Below are positions 18,692 through 28,918 of a stretch of DNA of 64,000 bases, piece by piece (within the stretch, counting starts at the first letter, position 1; every line of letters begins with the position of its first letter). The notes below the pieces were generated by a model. That model searched no databases. It was not told the DNA's origin and saw only the letters and a list, made by a program, of their open reading frames with translations. A program made the position numbers and the translations under genes. The stretch is from Planctomycetota bacterium (lineage in GTDB: Bacteria; Planctomycetota; SZUA-567; H5-PLA8): contig JAOSKN010000002.1 in assembly GCA_027493525.1 (NCBI GenBank), positions 2,141,326 to 2,205,325 on the forward strand, in the 5' to 3' direction.

Positions 18692-21600
18692 CTACCGCTT
18701 CGGCTTCGGCAACTGTTCCTGGACGTCCTTCAACAGCGGCCCCGGGATGCGCAGGTTGGCCTCGAAAAATCCGTCCAGGCTCCGCGCGAAGAGCGCCAGG
18801 CCGTGCGGGAGGTTCGTCTCCGGCGGGCGGTACAGCGCGACGATGCCGAACTGCCGCGAGGCTTTCGCGGTCGCGGACTTGAACCAGCCCTGCGCGGCGA
18901 GCGATTCGCCTTTCCCGTTCACGACGCGGTCCACGGACTCCTGAAGCATCAGCAGCGCATGGCCCTGCGGCCCCACCGCGAAGCAGAGCCGCCCGGCCTG
19001 TACCGTCCAGCGGACCTCCAGCGTGTTGTCGGCCGAGTGCAGGCCCACGATCGGCCGGCCCTGGAACTCCACCTCCGGTAGCGGCGTCAGCAGCGGCGTA
19101 TCCGGGACGCTTGCGGGGTCCTCTCCTTTGGAGAGGCGGTCGAAGCGGTACAGGCTCGTGATCAGGTTCTGGACCTCGGCGGAGATCTCGAGCGGGTTCA
19201 GGCCGGGATCTTTCAGGTCCGCGGCCCCAAGGATGCAGTCCGCGCCGCGCCGCCCGCCGGGCGCGAAGCCGGCCACCAGGTGCGGCCCGGCGGCCTTCAG
19301 CGCCTGCCGTGCGATCCGCACGATCTCGTTGCGCGCGGCCTCGGCGCGCTTGCGCCCCGGCGGCTGCGCGTCCTGGAGCGCCAGCTTGGCCAGGAACGAC
19401 TCGAAGAAGGCGGGGAAGAGCGGCTCCTGCGGGCAGGCGGCGGCCGCCAGGGTCGTCTCTTTCGGCAGCGCCGTCCAGCGGTCGGGCCAGAGAATCCGGC
19501 TGTCGCCCTTGAGCTTGCCGGCCAGGACGGTCCCCGGCTCGGCGTAGAGCCGCGCGCGGATCCAGAGCGCGTCCGTGCGGGCGTGGATCTTCAGCGCCAG
19601 GCCGCCCAGGTCCGCGCTCAGGTTCGAGGCCAGTTCCAGGTTCGCGCGCTCGTCGGCTGGCGCGTCCGGGCGCGTGGCGCGGATCACGGCCAGGTTGTCG
19701 CGGATCCATTCGCGCCCGCGCACGCACAGGAACAGGTCGCCGTGTTTGCGCCGCTGCGCGGCCGCCGCGTCGTCCTTCGGCAGCGCCTCCAGCAGCGTCT
19801 TCCATCCGGACCCGTTCGTCACGATCCAGCGCACGCCTTCGGTGTCGGTCTGGAACGCGCCGGGCTTGAAGAGCGTGGCCCAGCCGGCCAACAGGTCGAC
19901 CAGCGCCTTCAGCGGGCGCTCCTGCCCCGGAGTGATCTGGAAGCGCACGCCCCACTTCCAGTTCTCGCGCCCGATGTCCCAGATCCCCGGCGCGCGCGCG
20001 ACCCCCACCAGCGGCTTGCTCCAGTCGAGCGCCCCGCCGGCCTGCCCCGGGAACTGCTCGAAGAAACTCCGCGCGCCGAGCTTCAGCATCCGCCGCTCGG
20101 CATCCAGGAAGTTCGGCGCTTCGAGCAGGATATTCGACTCCGGCGGCAGCTCGGCGCGGAAGAGTTCGGGCAGCTTCGCGTCCAGCGCGCGTTCTTCGGC
20201 ATCCGGCAAGCCCGCGCGGCGCTGCAGGCCCTTCGCCCAGCGGTACGAGGCCTCCTGTTCGTCGTTGAACCCGTATGACCCCGCCGCCGGCACGGCCCCG
20301 GCGAAGTGCGCCGCCGCCTCGCGCCCCGCCTGCATGCGCAGCTTCGTCAGCTTTTCCGCGAGCGCCGGGAACGTACCGAGCACCGGCTCGCCGCCGCGCC
20401 GCAGCCACTCCAGCGCCTCGAGCTGCGCCTCGGCCTCCTCGTAGTCCTTCCGCTCCAGCGCCGCGCGCGCCTTGGCGAAGAAATCCTCCGCCGCCAGGCC
20501 CGCATCGGCCGCCGCGAGGTTCTTCAGCGCCTCCGCGTCCCGGGGTTCCGCTTCCAGGTATCGCGTCAGGACCGCCTTGGCCGCCTTGTAGTCGCCGTCG
20601 GCCAGCGCCTTCGCGGCCTGCGCGCGCAGGTTCTCCTTCCGCCCGGTGAGCGCGCCCAGCGCGAGCAGCAGCAGCAGCATCCCCGCCGCGCCCAGCAGAT
20701 ACTTGCCCCAGCGCGTCCAAAAGCCCGCCGGCGCCGGCTTGCGCGGGCGCTTGAGCCCCGGCAGGGTCAGCGGCAGCGTCCCGCCCGCGCGGCAGGTCTG
20801 GATCGCGTCGAGCAGCGCCGCGGCGTCGGGGAAGCGCTCCGCGGGCTCCTTCGCCAGGCAGCGGTCCACCAGCGCGCAGACCGACTCCGAGGCGCCCGGG
20901 CGGACGTCCTGCAGCGGCACGTGCGGCTCGTGCAGCGTGTCCATCAGCGCCTTCGCCGCCGACTGCCGCTCGAAGGGCGGCGTCCCCGTCAGCAGCGCGT
21001 AGAGCGTCGCGCCCATGCTGAAGACGTCCGCGCCCGGCCCGACGCTCTTCGCGTCCATGGCCTGCTCCGGCGCGAGATACCCCAGCGTGCCCATCACCAC
21101 CTGCGTGCCGGTGAGCCCCTGGTCGGTGTCGTCGCTCCGCGCCAGCCCCAGGTCGGCGAGCTTGGCGGAACTCAAGTTGAACCCCTCGCCGCCGGCGGCG
21201 CGCGGAAGCAGGATGTTCTCGGGCTTCACGTCGCGGTGAACCACGCCCTGCGCGTGCGCCGCGGCCAGCCCCGCCGTCGCCCCGGCCAGGATCGCCAGCG
21301 CGTCCTCTTCGCTCAGCCCCGGCTGCCCGTCCGCGCGCGCGCGCTTCAGCGCCTGCCCCGCCGACTCGCCGTCGACGTACTCCATCACGATGAAAAAAAG
21401 CCCGCCTTCCTCGTGGACGTCGTAGACGTTGACCAAGTGCGGCGACTGGATCTTCGCCGCGATCCGCGCCTCGCGCAGGAACCGCTGCACCAACTGCGGC
21501 TGGCTCTCCATCAGGTGGAACGGGAGCACCTTCACCGCGACCTCGCGCTCCAGCCGCGGGTGCAGCCCCAGGTACACCGCGCCCATCCCGCCCTGGCCCA

Positions 21601-21865
21601 GCTTGCGGATCAGCGGGATCCCCGCCAGCGACGGCGTCGCGCGCCCGTTCAGGCTCAGGCGCGAGGCTGAGGTGAGCAGGCGATCCTCGAGCAGGTTCTC
21701 GAGGCCGACCGTGCGTTTGGGCCGCGCCTCCGGCGTCCCCGAGGCCAACGCTGGAGCCGAAGCGTGCAGGGTCGGCGCCGTCGAGTCGTGAACCGGCTCC
21801 CCCGCCGGCGACGAGCCGGGGCCTATCGTTTCGGGCAGCGAGTCGGGTGATCGGTGTTGCGTCAT
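18692..21865 (-). CDS. Serine/threonine protein kinase with TM segment and large C-terminal domain
   Basis: LIRKLGQGGMGAVYLGLHPRLEREVAVKVLP, HRDVKPENILL, GTLGYLAPEQAMD; TM YLLGAAGMLLLLLALGAL. Confidence 0.95.
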   Translation of the reverse strand: MTQHRSPDSLPETIGPGSSPAGEPVHDSTAPTLHASAPALASGTPEARPKRTVGLENLLEDRLLTSASRLSLNGRATPSLAGIPLIRKLGQGGMGAVYLGLHPRLEREVAVKVLPFHLMESQPQLVQRFLREARIAAKIQSPHLVNVYDVHEEGGLFFIVMEYVDGESAGQALKRARADGQPGLSEEDALAILAGATAGLAAAHAQGVVHRDVKPENILLPRAAGGEGFNLSSAKLADLGLARSDDTDQGLTGTQVVMGTLGYLAPEQAMDAKSVGPGADVFSMGATLYALLTGTPPFERQSAAKALMDTLHEPHVPLQDVRPGASESVCALVDRCLAKEPAERFPDAAALLDAIQTCRAGGTLPLTLPGLKRPRKPAPAGFWTRWGKYLLGAAGMLLLLLALGALTGRKENLRAQAAKALADGDYKAAKAVLTRYLEAEPRDAEALKNLAAADAGLAAEDFFAKARAALERKDYEEAEAQLEALEWLRRGGEPVLGTFPALAEKLTKLRMQAGREAAAHFAGAVPAAGSYGFNDEQEASYRWAKGLQRRAGLPDAEERALDAKLPELFRAELPPESNILLEAPNFLDAERRMLKLGARSFFEQFPGQAGGALDWSKPLVGVARAPGIWDIGRENWKWGVRFQITPGQERPLKALVDLLAGWATLFKPGAFQTDTEGVRWIVTNGSGWKTLLEALPKDDAAAAQRRKHGDLFLCVRGREWIRDNLAVIRATRPDAPADERANLELASNLSADLGGLALKIHARTDALWIRARLYAEPGTVLAGKLKGDSRILWPDRWTALPKETTLAAAACPQEPLFPAFFESFLAKLALQDAQPPGRKRAEAARNEIVRIARQALKAAGPHLVAGFAPGGRRGADCILGAADLKDPGLNPLEISAEVQNLITSLYRFDRLSKGEDPASVPDTPLLTPLPEVEFQGRPIVGLHSADNTLEVRWTVQAGRLCFAVGPQGHALLMLQESVDRVVNGKGESLAAQGWFKSATAKASRQFGIVALYRPPETNLPHGLALFARSLDGFFEANLRIPGPLLKDVQEQLPKPKR

Positions 21866-21869
21866 GATT

Positions 21870-21945
21870 TGGTAGGCCCGGCTGGATTCGAACCAGCGAC
21901 CTGGGGATTATGAGTCCCTCGCTCTCACCGCTGAGCTACGGGCCC
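21870..21945 (-). tRNA. tRNA with CAT anticodon (elongator Met or Ile2), CCA encoded
   Basis: GGGCCCGTAGCTCAGCGGTGAGAGCGAGGGACTCATAATCCCCAGGTCGCTGGTTCGAATCCAGCCGGGCCTACCA folds as a 76-nt cloverleaf. Confidence 0.95.
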
Positions 21946-22093
21946 GATGCCGGGAGGCGGTCTTCGCGCGCAGCACGGCGTTCCGGTCGTTTCGATTCGT
22001 CGCCGCGGCCGAAGTCATCCTGCGCCGACGCCCTCGAAGCGCGGATTATTCATGATACGCCCTGTGGGGGGTTTTCCAACGCACAGTTCTATA

Positions 22094-22131
22094 GTTCCGA
22101 GTTCCGAGTTCCGAGTTCCGAGAGCCGAGAG
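22094..22131. repeat. Period-7 tandem repeat (GTTCCGA)x4 plus degenerate unit
   Basis: gttccga x4 then gagccga. Confidence 0.95.
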
Positions 22132-22243
22132 CTTCGTGTCGCTTCTTTCTTGCAAGTCAAGGGTTATGAATTGCGATGCGGTCACAAGCACCTGCGTGAA
22201 CCCTCGCGCGCGTCCTGCTCGCCAACCGGCCCCTCGCCTCGCG

Positions 22244-23482
22244 CTACTCCGCCGGCGCTTCCGCGGGCTCCGGTTCCTTCTCTTCCTGTTCGCGCTGGCG
22301 CTTCACGTCTTCCTCGAAGGCCTCCAGGATCTTGATCCGATCGGTGCGGTCGGCGCGCCAGGGCTCGGCGACCTTGCCCTTCACGCTCACGCGGTAAACG
22401 CGCGCGAGGCTCAGGTGCCGCGAGTCGAGTTCCTTCGAGGCCAGCGCGAGGTACTGCATCTTGGGCGTCATTCCGGTGAAGAACGCGACGAACCCCGAGC
22501 GCGGCGGGATGTCCAGGTCCGCCACCAGCGCCTGCGGCTCCTGCTCGCGCGTGTCCGCGGTGAGCCGGCGGTCCTGCGGCCACTCCGATGGAAAGAGCGC
22601 CTCGGCGGCAAGCGTCCCGTTCAACCAGGCCTTCACGGCGTAGCTGTACGTCCCGGCCGGCGCCTCGATCGCCAGCTTCAGCACGTTCGTCTCGTTCAGC
22701 TTCACCTCGGCCTTGCCGGGCTTGCCCGCGGGGTAATCGTACTCGAAGGACTTGCGGTAGCGCGTGAACTGCGCGCCGCCGTTCGGCGCGAGCACCAGCG
22801 CCGTGCCGGTGTCTTCCCGCGCATAGAAGAAATTGAACAGGAACGAAAGGTACGCCTTGCGCCGCGGCTCGAAGGTCCACTCGATCTCCAGCTCGTCCTG
22901 CCAGGAGACCTTCGAATAGAGCGGCGTCAGCGGCAGCCCCGTGCCGCCGTCGAGCTGGATCGGCTGGTGCTCGCCGCTCTTCCACGCCTCCGAGAAGAGT
23001 TCGTTCCTCCAGCCCTTCCAGTCCCGCAGCAGGTGGATCAGCTTCGGGCGCTCGTCCTTGTATTTCTCGAAGTCGTACGTCACGCGCCAGGCGTCCGCGC
23101 CCAGGTCCTCCACGTCGGGCGTCCGCACCAGTTCGCTCACCGGCAGCATCTCCGGCGGGGCCTCCTTGTAGATCACCGGCGTGGAGGACTTGATGCTTAC
23201 GTAAAGGAAGTAGAAGACGATCACGCTCAGGAACAGCAGCACGAGATAGACCGTGAACATCGAGCGGTCCTTCTCGAGTGCGCGCTTGGCCTGCCCCGGG
23301 CGGCGGATGAGGTTCCGGACGGCCTCCGCGCCGCGTACGGGGTCGTGCCGCGAACCCGACGGCTTCGGCTTCGCGCCGGCATCGGCGGGCGCGGGGGTGG
23401 GGGACGCCGTGGAGTCGCTCATCGGGGTCTGCGCGCCGGGGTCCGGGACGGGAGCTTCATCCTGGGGGTCTAACGTGCTCAC
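22244..23482 (-). CDS. Hypothetical single-TM protein
   Basis: Pro-rich N-terminus, TM FTVYLVLLFLSVIVFYFLYV, large non-cytoplasmic C-terminal region. Confidence 0.65.
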   Translation of the reverse strand: MSTLDPQDEAPVPDPGAQTPMSDSTASPTPAPADAGAKPKPSGSRHDPVRGAEAVRNLIRRPGQAKRALEKDRSMFTVYLVLLFLSVIVFYFLYVSIKSSTPVIYKEAPPEMLPVSELVRTPDVEDLGADAWRVTYDFEKYKDERPKLIHLLRDWKGWRNELFSEAWKSGEHQPIQLDGGTGLPLTPLYSKVSWQDELEIEWTFEPRRKAYLSFLFNFFYAREDTGTALVLAPNGGAQFTRYRKSFEYDYPAGKPGKAEVKLNETNVLKLAIEAPAGTYSYAVKAWLNGTLAAEALFPSEWPQDRRLTADTREQEPQALVADLDIPPRSGFVAFFTGMTPKMQYLALASKELDSRHLSLARVYRVSVKGKVAEPWRADRTDRIKILEAFEEDVKRQREQEEKEPEPAEAPAE

Positions 23483-24389
23483 GCGCGTTTCCGTTCAGCC
23501 CGTTTGGGAACTTCGAGCGGCAGCGGGCCGTCCTGCGGGCCCTGACCCCACAGCGTTCGGTAGGCGTACGGGAGCCCCTCGGCCTGCCGCGCGCCGAACC
23601 AGCACACGTCGTCGCCGCCGACGAGCTTCACCTCGACGGCCTTGAAGCCCGGCGCCGCGCGGATCTCTGCCGCGTCGCGCTCCTGAAACTTGAACGGCTC
23701 GTCCGGCAGCCAGGCCGCGTCCGGCCGCGCGGCGGCGGCCTCGGCCAGCGTGAGCGTCGGGTAGCGCGTGGGCCGGTCGGGCTGCGGGACCGCGCGCGCG
23801 CCGAGCGCCTCCAGGTGGTGCGCGATAAACGTGTCGGGCCCGGCGCACATCCACGGGTCGCGCCAGATCGGATAAAAGACGCGCGGCGCCGCGCCGCCCC
23901 GCGCCGCGCGCTCGGCCACTCGACCGCGGATCGCCGCCAGCGCCGCCTCGATGGGCCGCGCCAGCCGCTCCGCCTCGTCCAGCGCCCCCAGCAGCGCGCC
24001 CAGTTCGCGCAGCGATTCGATCCCTTCCTCCACCGTGCGCACCCCGTTGAGGTAGCAGGGCACGCGCGCCTTCAGGAACTCGATATCCTCCAGTTCGTTC
24101 TCTTCGAGGTTCAGCAGCACCAGGTCCGGCTTGAGCGCGAGGAGCTTCTCGCGGCTGAACTTCTTGGTCCCGCCGAGCTTCGCGAGGCGCGGATCCTGAG
24201 CAGCCCCGCGGGGCGGATGCAGAAGGCCGTGATCCCGGCCAGCCTCGCGCGCCCGCCCAGCGCCGCGAAGGATTCCGTGAGGCTCGGCACCAGCGAGACC
24301 ACCCGCGCCGGCGCGGGCGAGCCCGCGGGCGGGTGCTCGACGCCGCCGGCGTCGAGCCAGGCTTGCGCGTAGCGCGCTGGCGTGCCCAT
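23479..24389 (-). pseudogene. Cobalamin-binding/helical-backbone substrate-binding protein; frame broken at about 24204-24207
   Basis: ARVVSLVPSLTESFAALGGRARLAGITAFCIRPAG in ORF 24111-24389 continues one frame over as AAQDPRLAKLGGTKKFSREKLLALKPDLVLLNLEENELEDIEFLKARV. Confidence 0.8.
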
Positions 24390-24546
24390 GGCCTCAGCAT
24401 TCTAGCACGATGCGCTCCGGAACGCAGCGCCGCGGGAGCACGCCGTTTCCGGCCCTCCGTCGAGGGAGATGGAGGGTTCCCGGCCCGGATGTGCTATACT
24501 TCTTCGCTTAGCGCGGCCGGCGCCGCGCGGACCGGATCCGCTCGCC

Positions 24547-26208
24547 GTGAAGCCCCTCCGCCACCGGCTCAAGGTCCACGACCGCTACCATGTGGAACTC
24601 AAGCTCCGCTACGCGCTCAGCCGCGAGCGCCCGCGCGAGAACCTCGAGGCCGAACTCTTCTTCTTCCTTCCCGCCAGCCTCGACGTGAATTCCGGGAATT
24701 ACCGCCAGGAGGAGTTCTACCAGGATCTTCACGCCTACACCCGCTACGGCACGCCCCTCATGAGCCTCGACGAGATGCTGGACGCGGAGAACGAGCGTTC
24801 CCCGCTGGCGCGCGTGGCCCGCCTGCGCGCGCAGCAGGGCGGGGCGACCGACGAAGCCCGCGCGCGGGTGGTCTACGAGCTGCGCGTCCTGGCCGCCATC
24901 GTGCGCGTGCAGTACCGCCTGGAGTCCAAGAAGCTGCGCGCCCTGCTCAAGGCGCCCACCGGGGAGGGCGGGCCGGCGCGCGCGGTGGAGGCCGCCGACG
25001 CCCTGCTTGAGCGCGCGCGCCGCGTCTCCGCGCGCCTGCGCGAACTCCGCGCCGCCTGGGTCGCCGGCGCGCGGGCGCTCGAAATGGCCCGCGGCTTCGA
25101 CTACGTGGATGAGTCCCTGAGTCTCTTGCTCCAGGAGCTCTGCGCCAAGCTGCATCGCCGCTTCGCGCGCTACGCCCCCGAGGACGAACGCGCGCGCGCG
25201 CTCCGCGCGCGCCTCGCCGCCGCGATCCAGGACGAGGACGAACACCGCCTCCGCGCGTGCTACCCCAGTCTCGCCACCGCCGGCGCCAGCTTCGCCGAAC
25301 GCCGCGCCAACGAGTACTACCTCTACCGGAAAGGCGTGCTTAAGAAGTTCGCCCAGAGCGTGCTCTTCCTCAACGTTCGGACCGGGCAGGGCAGCCGCGG
25401 CGCCTTCTACGGGCTCTACGCGCTCGCCGCCATGACCGCCATGTTCGTCTACGTCGGCGCCATCCTGTTCTTCTTTCCCAGCGGGCAGCTCGACAGCCTC
25501 TCCGCCATCGTCCTGGCCATCGTCGCCTACGCGCTCAAGGATCGCATCAAGGAAGGCATGAAGCACTACTTCAACGCGCGCATGACCGGGATCCTCCGCG
25601 ACCGCGAAAGCCGCCTCGTCGACCGCGGGCCCGGGCAGGTCGAGGTCGGCCGCAGCGCCGAGGCCTTCAGCTACGTCCCCGCCTCGCGCGTGCCCCGCGA
25701 GGTCCTCGAACTGCGCGACCGCAGCGAACTGAGCGAGATCGCCGAGGACGGCGCGCCCGAGGTCGTCCTCAAGTACCAGCGTTCCACGGCCGTCTACGCC
25801 GAGCGCGTCTTCCAGGTCCGCCAGCGCGTCGACCAGCTCGACGAGATCCTCCGCTTCAGCGTCGCCAACTTCCTGCGCCATATGGACGAGCCCCGCAAGG
25901 GCCTCGTCGCCGCCCGCCAGGCGCGCGCGCCCGGCGAATCCGGCGCCGCGCCTCGTGTCCGCCTGAGGCACGTCACCGCGCTCAAGGTCTACCACGTCAA
26001 CCTCGTCCTGCGCCTGCGCCGCGGGGGCGCCGAGCCCCCCGTCCTGAAGCGCTACCGCCTGATCCTTACCCGCGACGGCATCGTCCGCGTCGAGGACCAC
26101 GACCGCGCCAAGGCCCTCGCGCTCAAGCCCCCCGAAGCGGCGCCCGCCGATGCCGCCTCCAGCCCGCAACTCGGCCCGGCTCCCGCCGAAGCCCGCTCCG
26201 GCATATAG
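24547..26208 (+). CDS. Hypothetical membrane protein
   Basis: GTG start (VKPLRHRLKVHDRYHVELKLRY), central pair of TM segments (GLYALAAMTAMFVYVGAILFFFPSG...LSAIVLAIVAYALKDRIKEGMKHYF). Confidence 0.65.
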   Translation: MKPLRHRLKVHDRYHVELKLRYALSRERPRENLEAELFFFLPASLDVNSGNYRQEEFYQDLHAYTRYGTPLMSLDEMLDAENERSPLARVARLRAQQGGATDEARARVVYELRVLAAIVRVQYRLESKKLRALLKAPTGEGGPARAVEAADALLERARRVSARLRELRAAWVAGARALEMARGFDYVDESLSLLLQELCAKLHRRFARYAPEDERARALRARLAAAIQDEDEHRLRACYPSLATAGASFAERRANEYYLYRKGVLKKFAQSVLFLNVRTGQGSRGAFYGLYALAAMTAMFVYVGAILFFFPSGQLDSLSAIVLAIVAYALKDRIKEGMKHYFNARMTGILRDRESRLVDRGPGQVEVGRSAEAFSYVPASRVPREVLELRDRSELSEIAEDGAPEVVLKYQRSTAVYAERVFQVRQRVDQLDEILRFSVANFLRHMDEPRKGLVAARQARAPGESGAAPRVRLRHVTALKVYHVNLVLRLRRGGAEPPVLKRYRLILTRDGIVRVEDHDRAKALALKPPEAAPADAASSPQLGPAPAEARSGI

Positions 26209-26339
26209 CGGCGCTTTCGAGCACCAGGCTTCCGCATAACGCTCCGCGCCCGTCCGGCAACCATCACGCCCCCGCGTGCCACGGGTCGGCGCAGCCGCCC
26301 CGCGCCGCATTTCGTGTTGCGTTTTACGATTGCTGTTTG

Positions 26340-26371
26340 TTTGGAATTTGGTTCTTGCCGTTTGGAATTTA
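26340..26371. repeat. Degenerate period-7 repeat (TTTGGAA/TTTGGTT)
   Basis: tttggaa tttggtt cttgccg tttggaa ttta. Confidence 0.8.
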
Positions 26372-26390
26372 CGGCCGGCGCAGCCGGCCG
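26372..26390. terminator. Hairpin between convergent genes
   Basis: CGGCCGGC-GCA-GCCGGCCG perfect 8-bp stem. Confidence 0.5.
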
Positions 26391-26393
26391 TTG

Positions 26394-27728
26394 TTACGGT
26401 TCTCTGCCCGAGATCGAGCGGACTACGCCTTCGAAGCCCTGCTTCTCCAATTGCTCGAAGCGCTGGAGCTGGGCGCGGTTGGCGGCGGTGTCTTCGAGCT
26501 TCACGGCTTCGAGCGCGACCTTCACCGCCAGGTCGTAGCGCCGGTTGGCGCGGTGCGCCTCGGCCAGGCCCAGCAGATACTGCGCGTTCTTCCGTTCCGT
26601 CAGCCGCACGGCTTCCTCCGCGTGGTCCTGCGCCTGCATCCGCCCGGAGAATTCCGGCATCTGGTCGTCGGCGTAGAGCAGCGCGAGGTTGTAGTGCGCG
26701 GGCGCGAACTTCGAGTCCATGTGCAGGGCCGTGTGAAAGTTCTCCTGCGCCTGCCGGATCTGCTTCAGCGCCAGGTGGGCGAGCCCGCGGTCGTTGTAGG
26801 CCGCCGGCGACTTGGGCCGCTCCTCGACGACCTTCGTGAACGCCTCGACCGCGCTCTTGTAATCCCCCGCGTCGTAGTACGCGCGCCCGGCGTTGTGGAC
26901 GTACTGGATGTTCGACGGGTCGCAGCGGATCGCCTGCACGTAGCACTTCACGGCCTCGGGCGAAGAGCCCGCCGCGAGGTACACGTTGCCCAGCGCGTTG
27001 TACGCGCGCGCGTTGGCCGGTTCGAGCTGGATCGCCTTCGCCGACGCGCCCTCGGCCTCCTCCAGGCGCCCCGCCTGGAGGTTCACCGTCGCGTAATCGA
27101 TGAGGTACTGCGCGTCCCGGGGCCGCAGCAGGACCGCCTTCTGCAGGCTCAGCAGCGCGTCCTTCACGTTGCCGCCGCGCGCGCAGGCCAGGCCGAGCCG
27201 GTAGTGGGCCGCCGCGTCGTCGGGCCGCGCCTCCGTCACGGCGCGGTAGTTCTGGGCCAGCGCCGTCCAGTCCACGGGCTTCTTCTTCTTGGCGGCCAGT
27301 TCCCGCGCGGCCTTCTCCGCCCCGATCGCGGCCTCCAGGTCCGCCGAGACCGGCGCGGGCGGCGCGCTCTCGCCGTCGTCGCCGGCGGGCTTCGGCGGCG
27401 GATCGCCCTCGGGCAGCCCTTCCTCGCGCGGCATCTGCCAGCCGGGCGCGATGGACGTGGATGTCCCCGTGCCGGGCTCCGCGCTTGGCCGGACCGTTTC
27501 GGGCTTCGTCGCCGCGGGGTCCCGAGCCGTCTCGCCGGGCGTCTCTTCCTGCGGCAGCTCCTTGGGCGCCTCGCGCGGCGCGGTCACCGGCGGGCGGACG
27601 GGTTCGATCGGCACCGGCCGCACGGGCTCGGGTTCCTCGGCGCGAAGGGCGGCCGCGAAAACCCCGCACGCCGCGGCGCTCGCTGCGAACCCCGCCCAAC
27701 CCCGTAGGGAAAACCGGTTCAAGTCCAT
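26394..27728 (-). CDS. TPR-repeat secreted protein
   Basis: Repeated A.Y.LG..Y...G....A...Y..A...DP motifs (NARAYNALGNVYLAAGSSPEAVKCYVQAIRCDPSN...). Confidence 0.85.
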   Translation of the reverse strand: MDLNRFSLRGWAGFAASAAACGVFAAALRAEEPEPVRPVPIEPVRPPVTAPREAPKELPQEETPGETARDPAATKPETVRPSAEPGTGTSTSIAPGWQMPREEGLPEGDPPPKPAGDDGESAPPAPVSADLEAAIGAEKAARELAAKKKKPVDWTALAQNYRAVTEARPDDAAAHYRLGLACARGGNVKDALLSLQKAVLLRPRDAQYLIDYATVNLQAGRLEEAEGASAKAIQLEPANARAYNALGNVYLAAGSSPEAVKCYVQAIRCDPSNIQYVHNAGRAYYDAGDYKSAVEAFTKVVEERPKSPAAYNDRGLAHLALKQIRQAQENFHTALHMDSKFAPAHYNLALLYADDQMPEFSGRMQAQDHAEEAVRLTERKNAQYLLGLAEAHRANRRYDLAVKVALEAVKLEDTAANRAQLQRFEQLEKQGFEGVVRSISGREP

Positions 27729-27805
27729 GGCCCCCTATTCTCCCGCTCCGCCCGAGTTGTGTAAACAGGAAAGTAGGGCGGCGGCAGGCGTCGCTACTTC
27801 GTACC

Positions 27806-27836
27806 GTGGGCTTCCCACCCGCAGGGTGGTTTCTTC
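27806..27836. other. Overlapping alternative hairpins
   Basis: GTGGG-ctt-CCCAC overlaps CCACCC-gca-GGGTGG followed by TTTCTTC. Confidence 0.45.
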
Positions 27837-27859
27837 ATGTGCCACATTGACTTGGCCGT

Positions 27860-28270
27860 ATGAGGTCGTACGTTCGGCGCAGGGCTGAGATGATAGGCGA
27901 AGGTGGGTGCTGGCAGATACACGTAATGTCTGAGCATGAATCCCTGCCAGAAATTGAACGCTTTCTGGACCGCCTGGGCTACAGTTGCAGCGAGCCGGAA
28001 TATGTTAGCTATCGGCAGAAGCTGCTTCGAGAATGGGTTACTCATTTTGCTGACGTACACGGTGAGCATGCACTTAGGAACGCCGCGTTGGCGAGACTTG
28101 CAGAGCCCGATCCCCGGGCGGTGGAGCGAGCGCTTTCTTGTCTGTTTGTAGTCGGCTGTCTATCCGATGTCTCCGCGATCGAGGAGTTGAACTCCCACAG
28201 CGACCTCGGCGTACGCAAGGCCGCGCGGACATGCCTCTTTGAAATTCGCCAAAGAGGTAGTACGGCATGA
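27860..28270 (+). CDS. Hypothetical protein
   Basis: Short ORF; internal Met start near 27926 (MSEHESLPEIERFLDRLGYS) equally likely; weak HEAT-like segment. Confidence 0.4.
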   Translation: MRSYVRRRAEMIGEGGCWQIHVMSEHESLPEIERFLDRLGYSCSEPEYVSYRQKLLREWVTHFADVHGEHALRNAALARLAEPDPRAVERALSCLFVVGCLSDVSAIEELNSHSDLGVRKAARTCLFEIRQRGSTA

Positions 28271-28390
28271 CCGAGAGCATGAGGCGGTCTCGCGCGACAA
28301 GCATCCAGCCGGCAACCCGGCACCTTGGCTTGCGATCCCAGTGAATTCTTGGTGCGGCGCGATGGAGCAAGCCTTCGGGATGACCGTGGC

Positions 28391-28918
28391 ATGATCCGTG
28401 CAAAAAGCTCATCCAGGTTCACCTACCGGTTAAGCGACGATCAAGGGCTGGACCTGGGCGTTTTGAAGATGCCGGACTATATTGCGGCGCCCAGAAAGGG
28501 TTGGACCGAAAGTCTGGTGCCTGACGGGTTCAAGGATCACGTCAAGATTGTCTTGGGGCCGCAGTCTTATCGGGTTGAATTTGAAGTGCTGAGCGGCTTG
28601 GCTATGAAGAGCAGGCAACTGCGGTTTTTCTTGATGGAGGGCGAGCGAACGATCGCGGCAACCCGGGCTCATGCCTTCAGGTCCGATCCTTGGGAACTTG
28701 AGTCCGGCGGGCAGGACTATCGCCTTTCCAGAGCGGGCGGGCTCTTCTCGCCGATGTGCTTTGAATTGAGTCGGGGACCGGAAAAGGTGGGCCGGATCGT
28801 GGATACGACCGGGTTTTCGCTCTGGAGCAGGACGTTCGAAATCGATCTGCCCGACGAGCTGGACCGGGCCGTTCAGGTTTTCCTGTTTTTTCTTGCCGTG
28901 AATACGGCGTTTCGTTGA
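28391..28918 (+). CDS. Hypothetical protein, possibly LURP-one/tubby-like fold
   Basis: RSDPWELESGGQDYRLSRAGGLFSPMCFELSRGPEKVGRIVDTTGFSLWSRTFEIDLPDELD; weak family recall. Confidence 0.45.
   Translation: MIRAKSSSRFTYRLSDDQGLDLGVLKMPDYIAAPRKGWTESLVPDGFKDHVKIVLGPQSYRVEFEVLSGLAMKSRQLRFFLMEGERTIAATRAHAFRSDPWELESGGQDYRLSRAGGLFSPMCFELSRGPEKVGRIVDTTGFSLWSRTFEIDLPDELDRAVQVFLFFLAVNTAFR

Noticed and set aside
24508-27699. Long minus-strand ORF of 1,063 aa
   Set aside because: Antisense to a credible + strand membrane protein and out of frame with the TPR gene; low-complexity R/A/G-rich translation typical of high-GC shadow ORFs.
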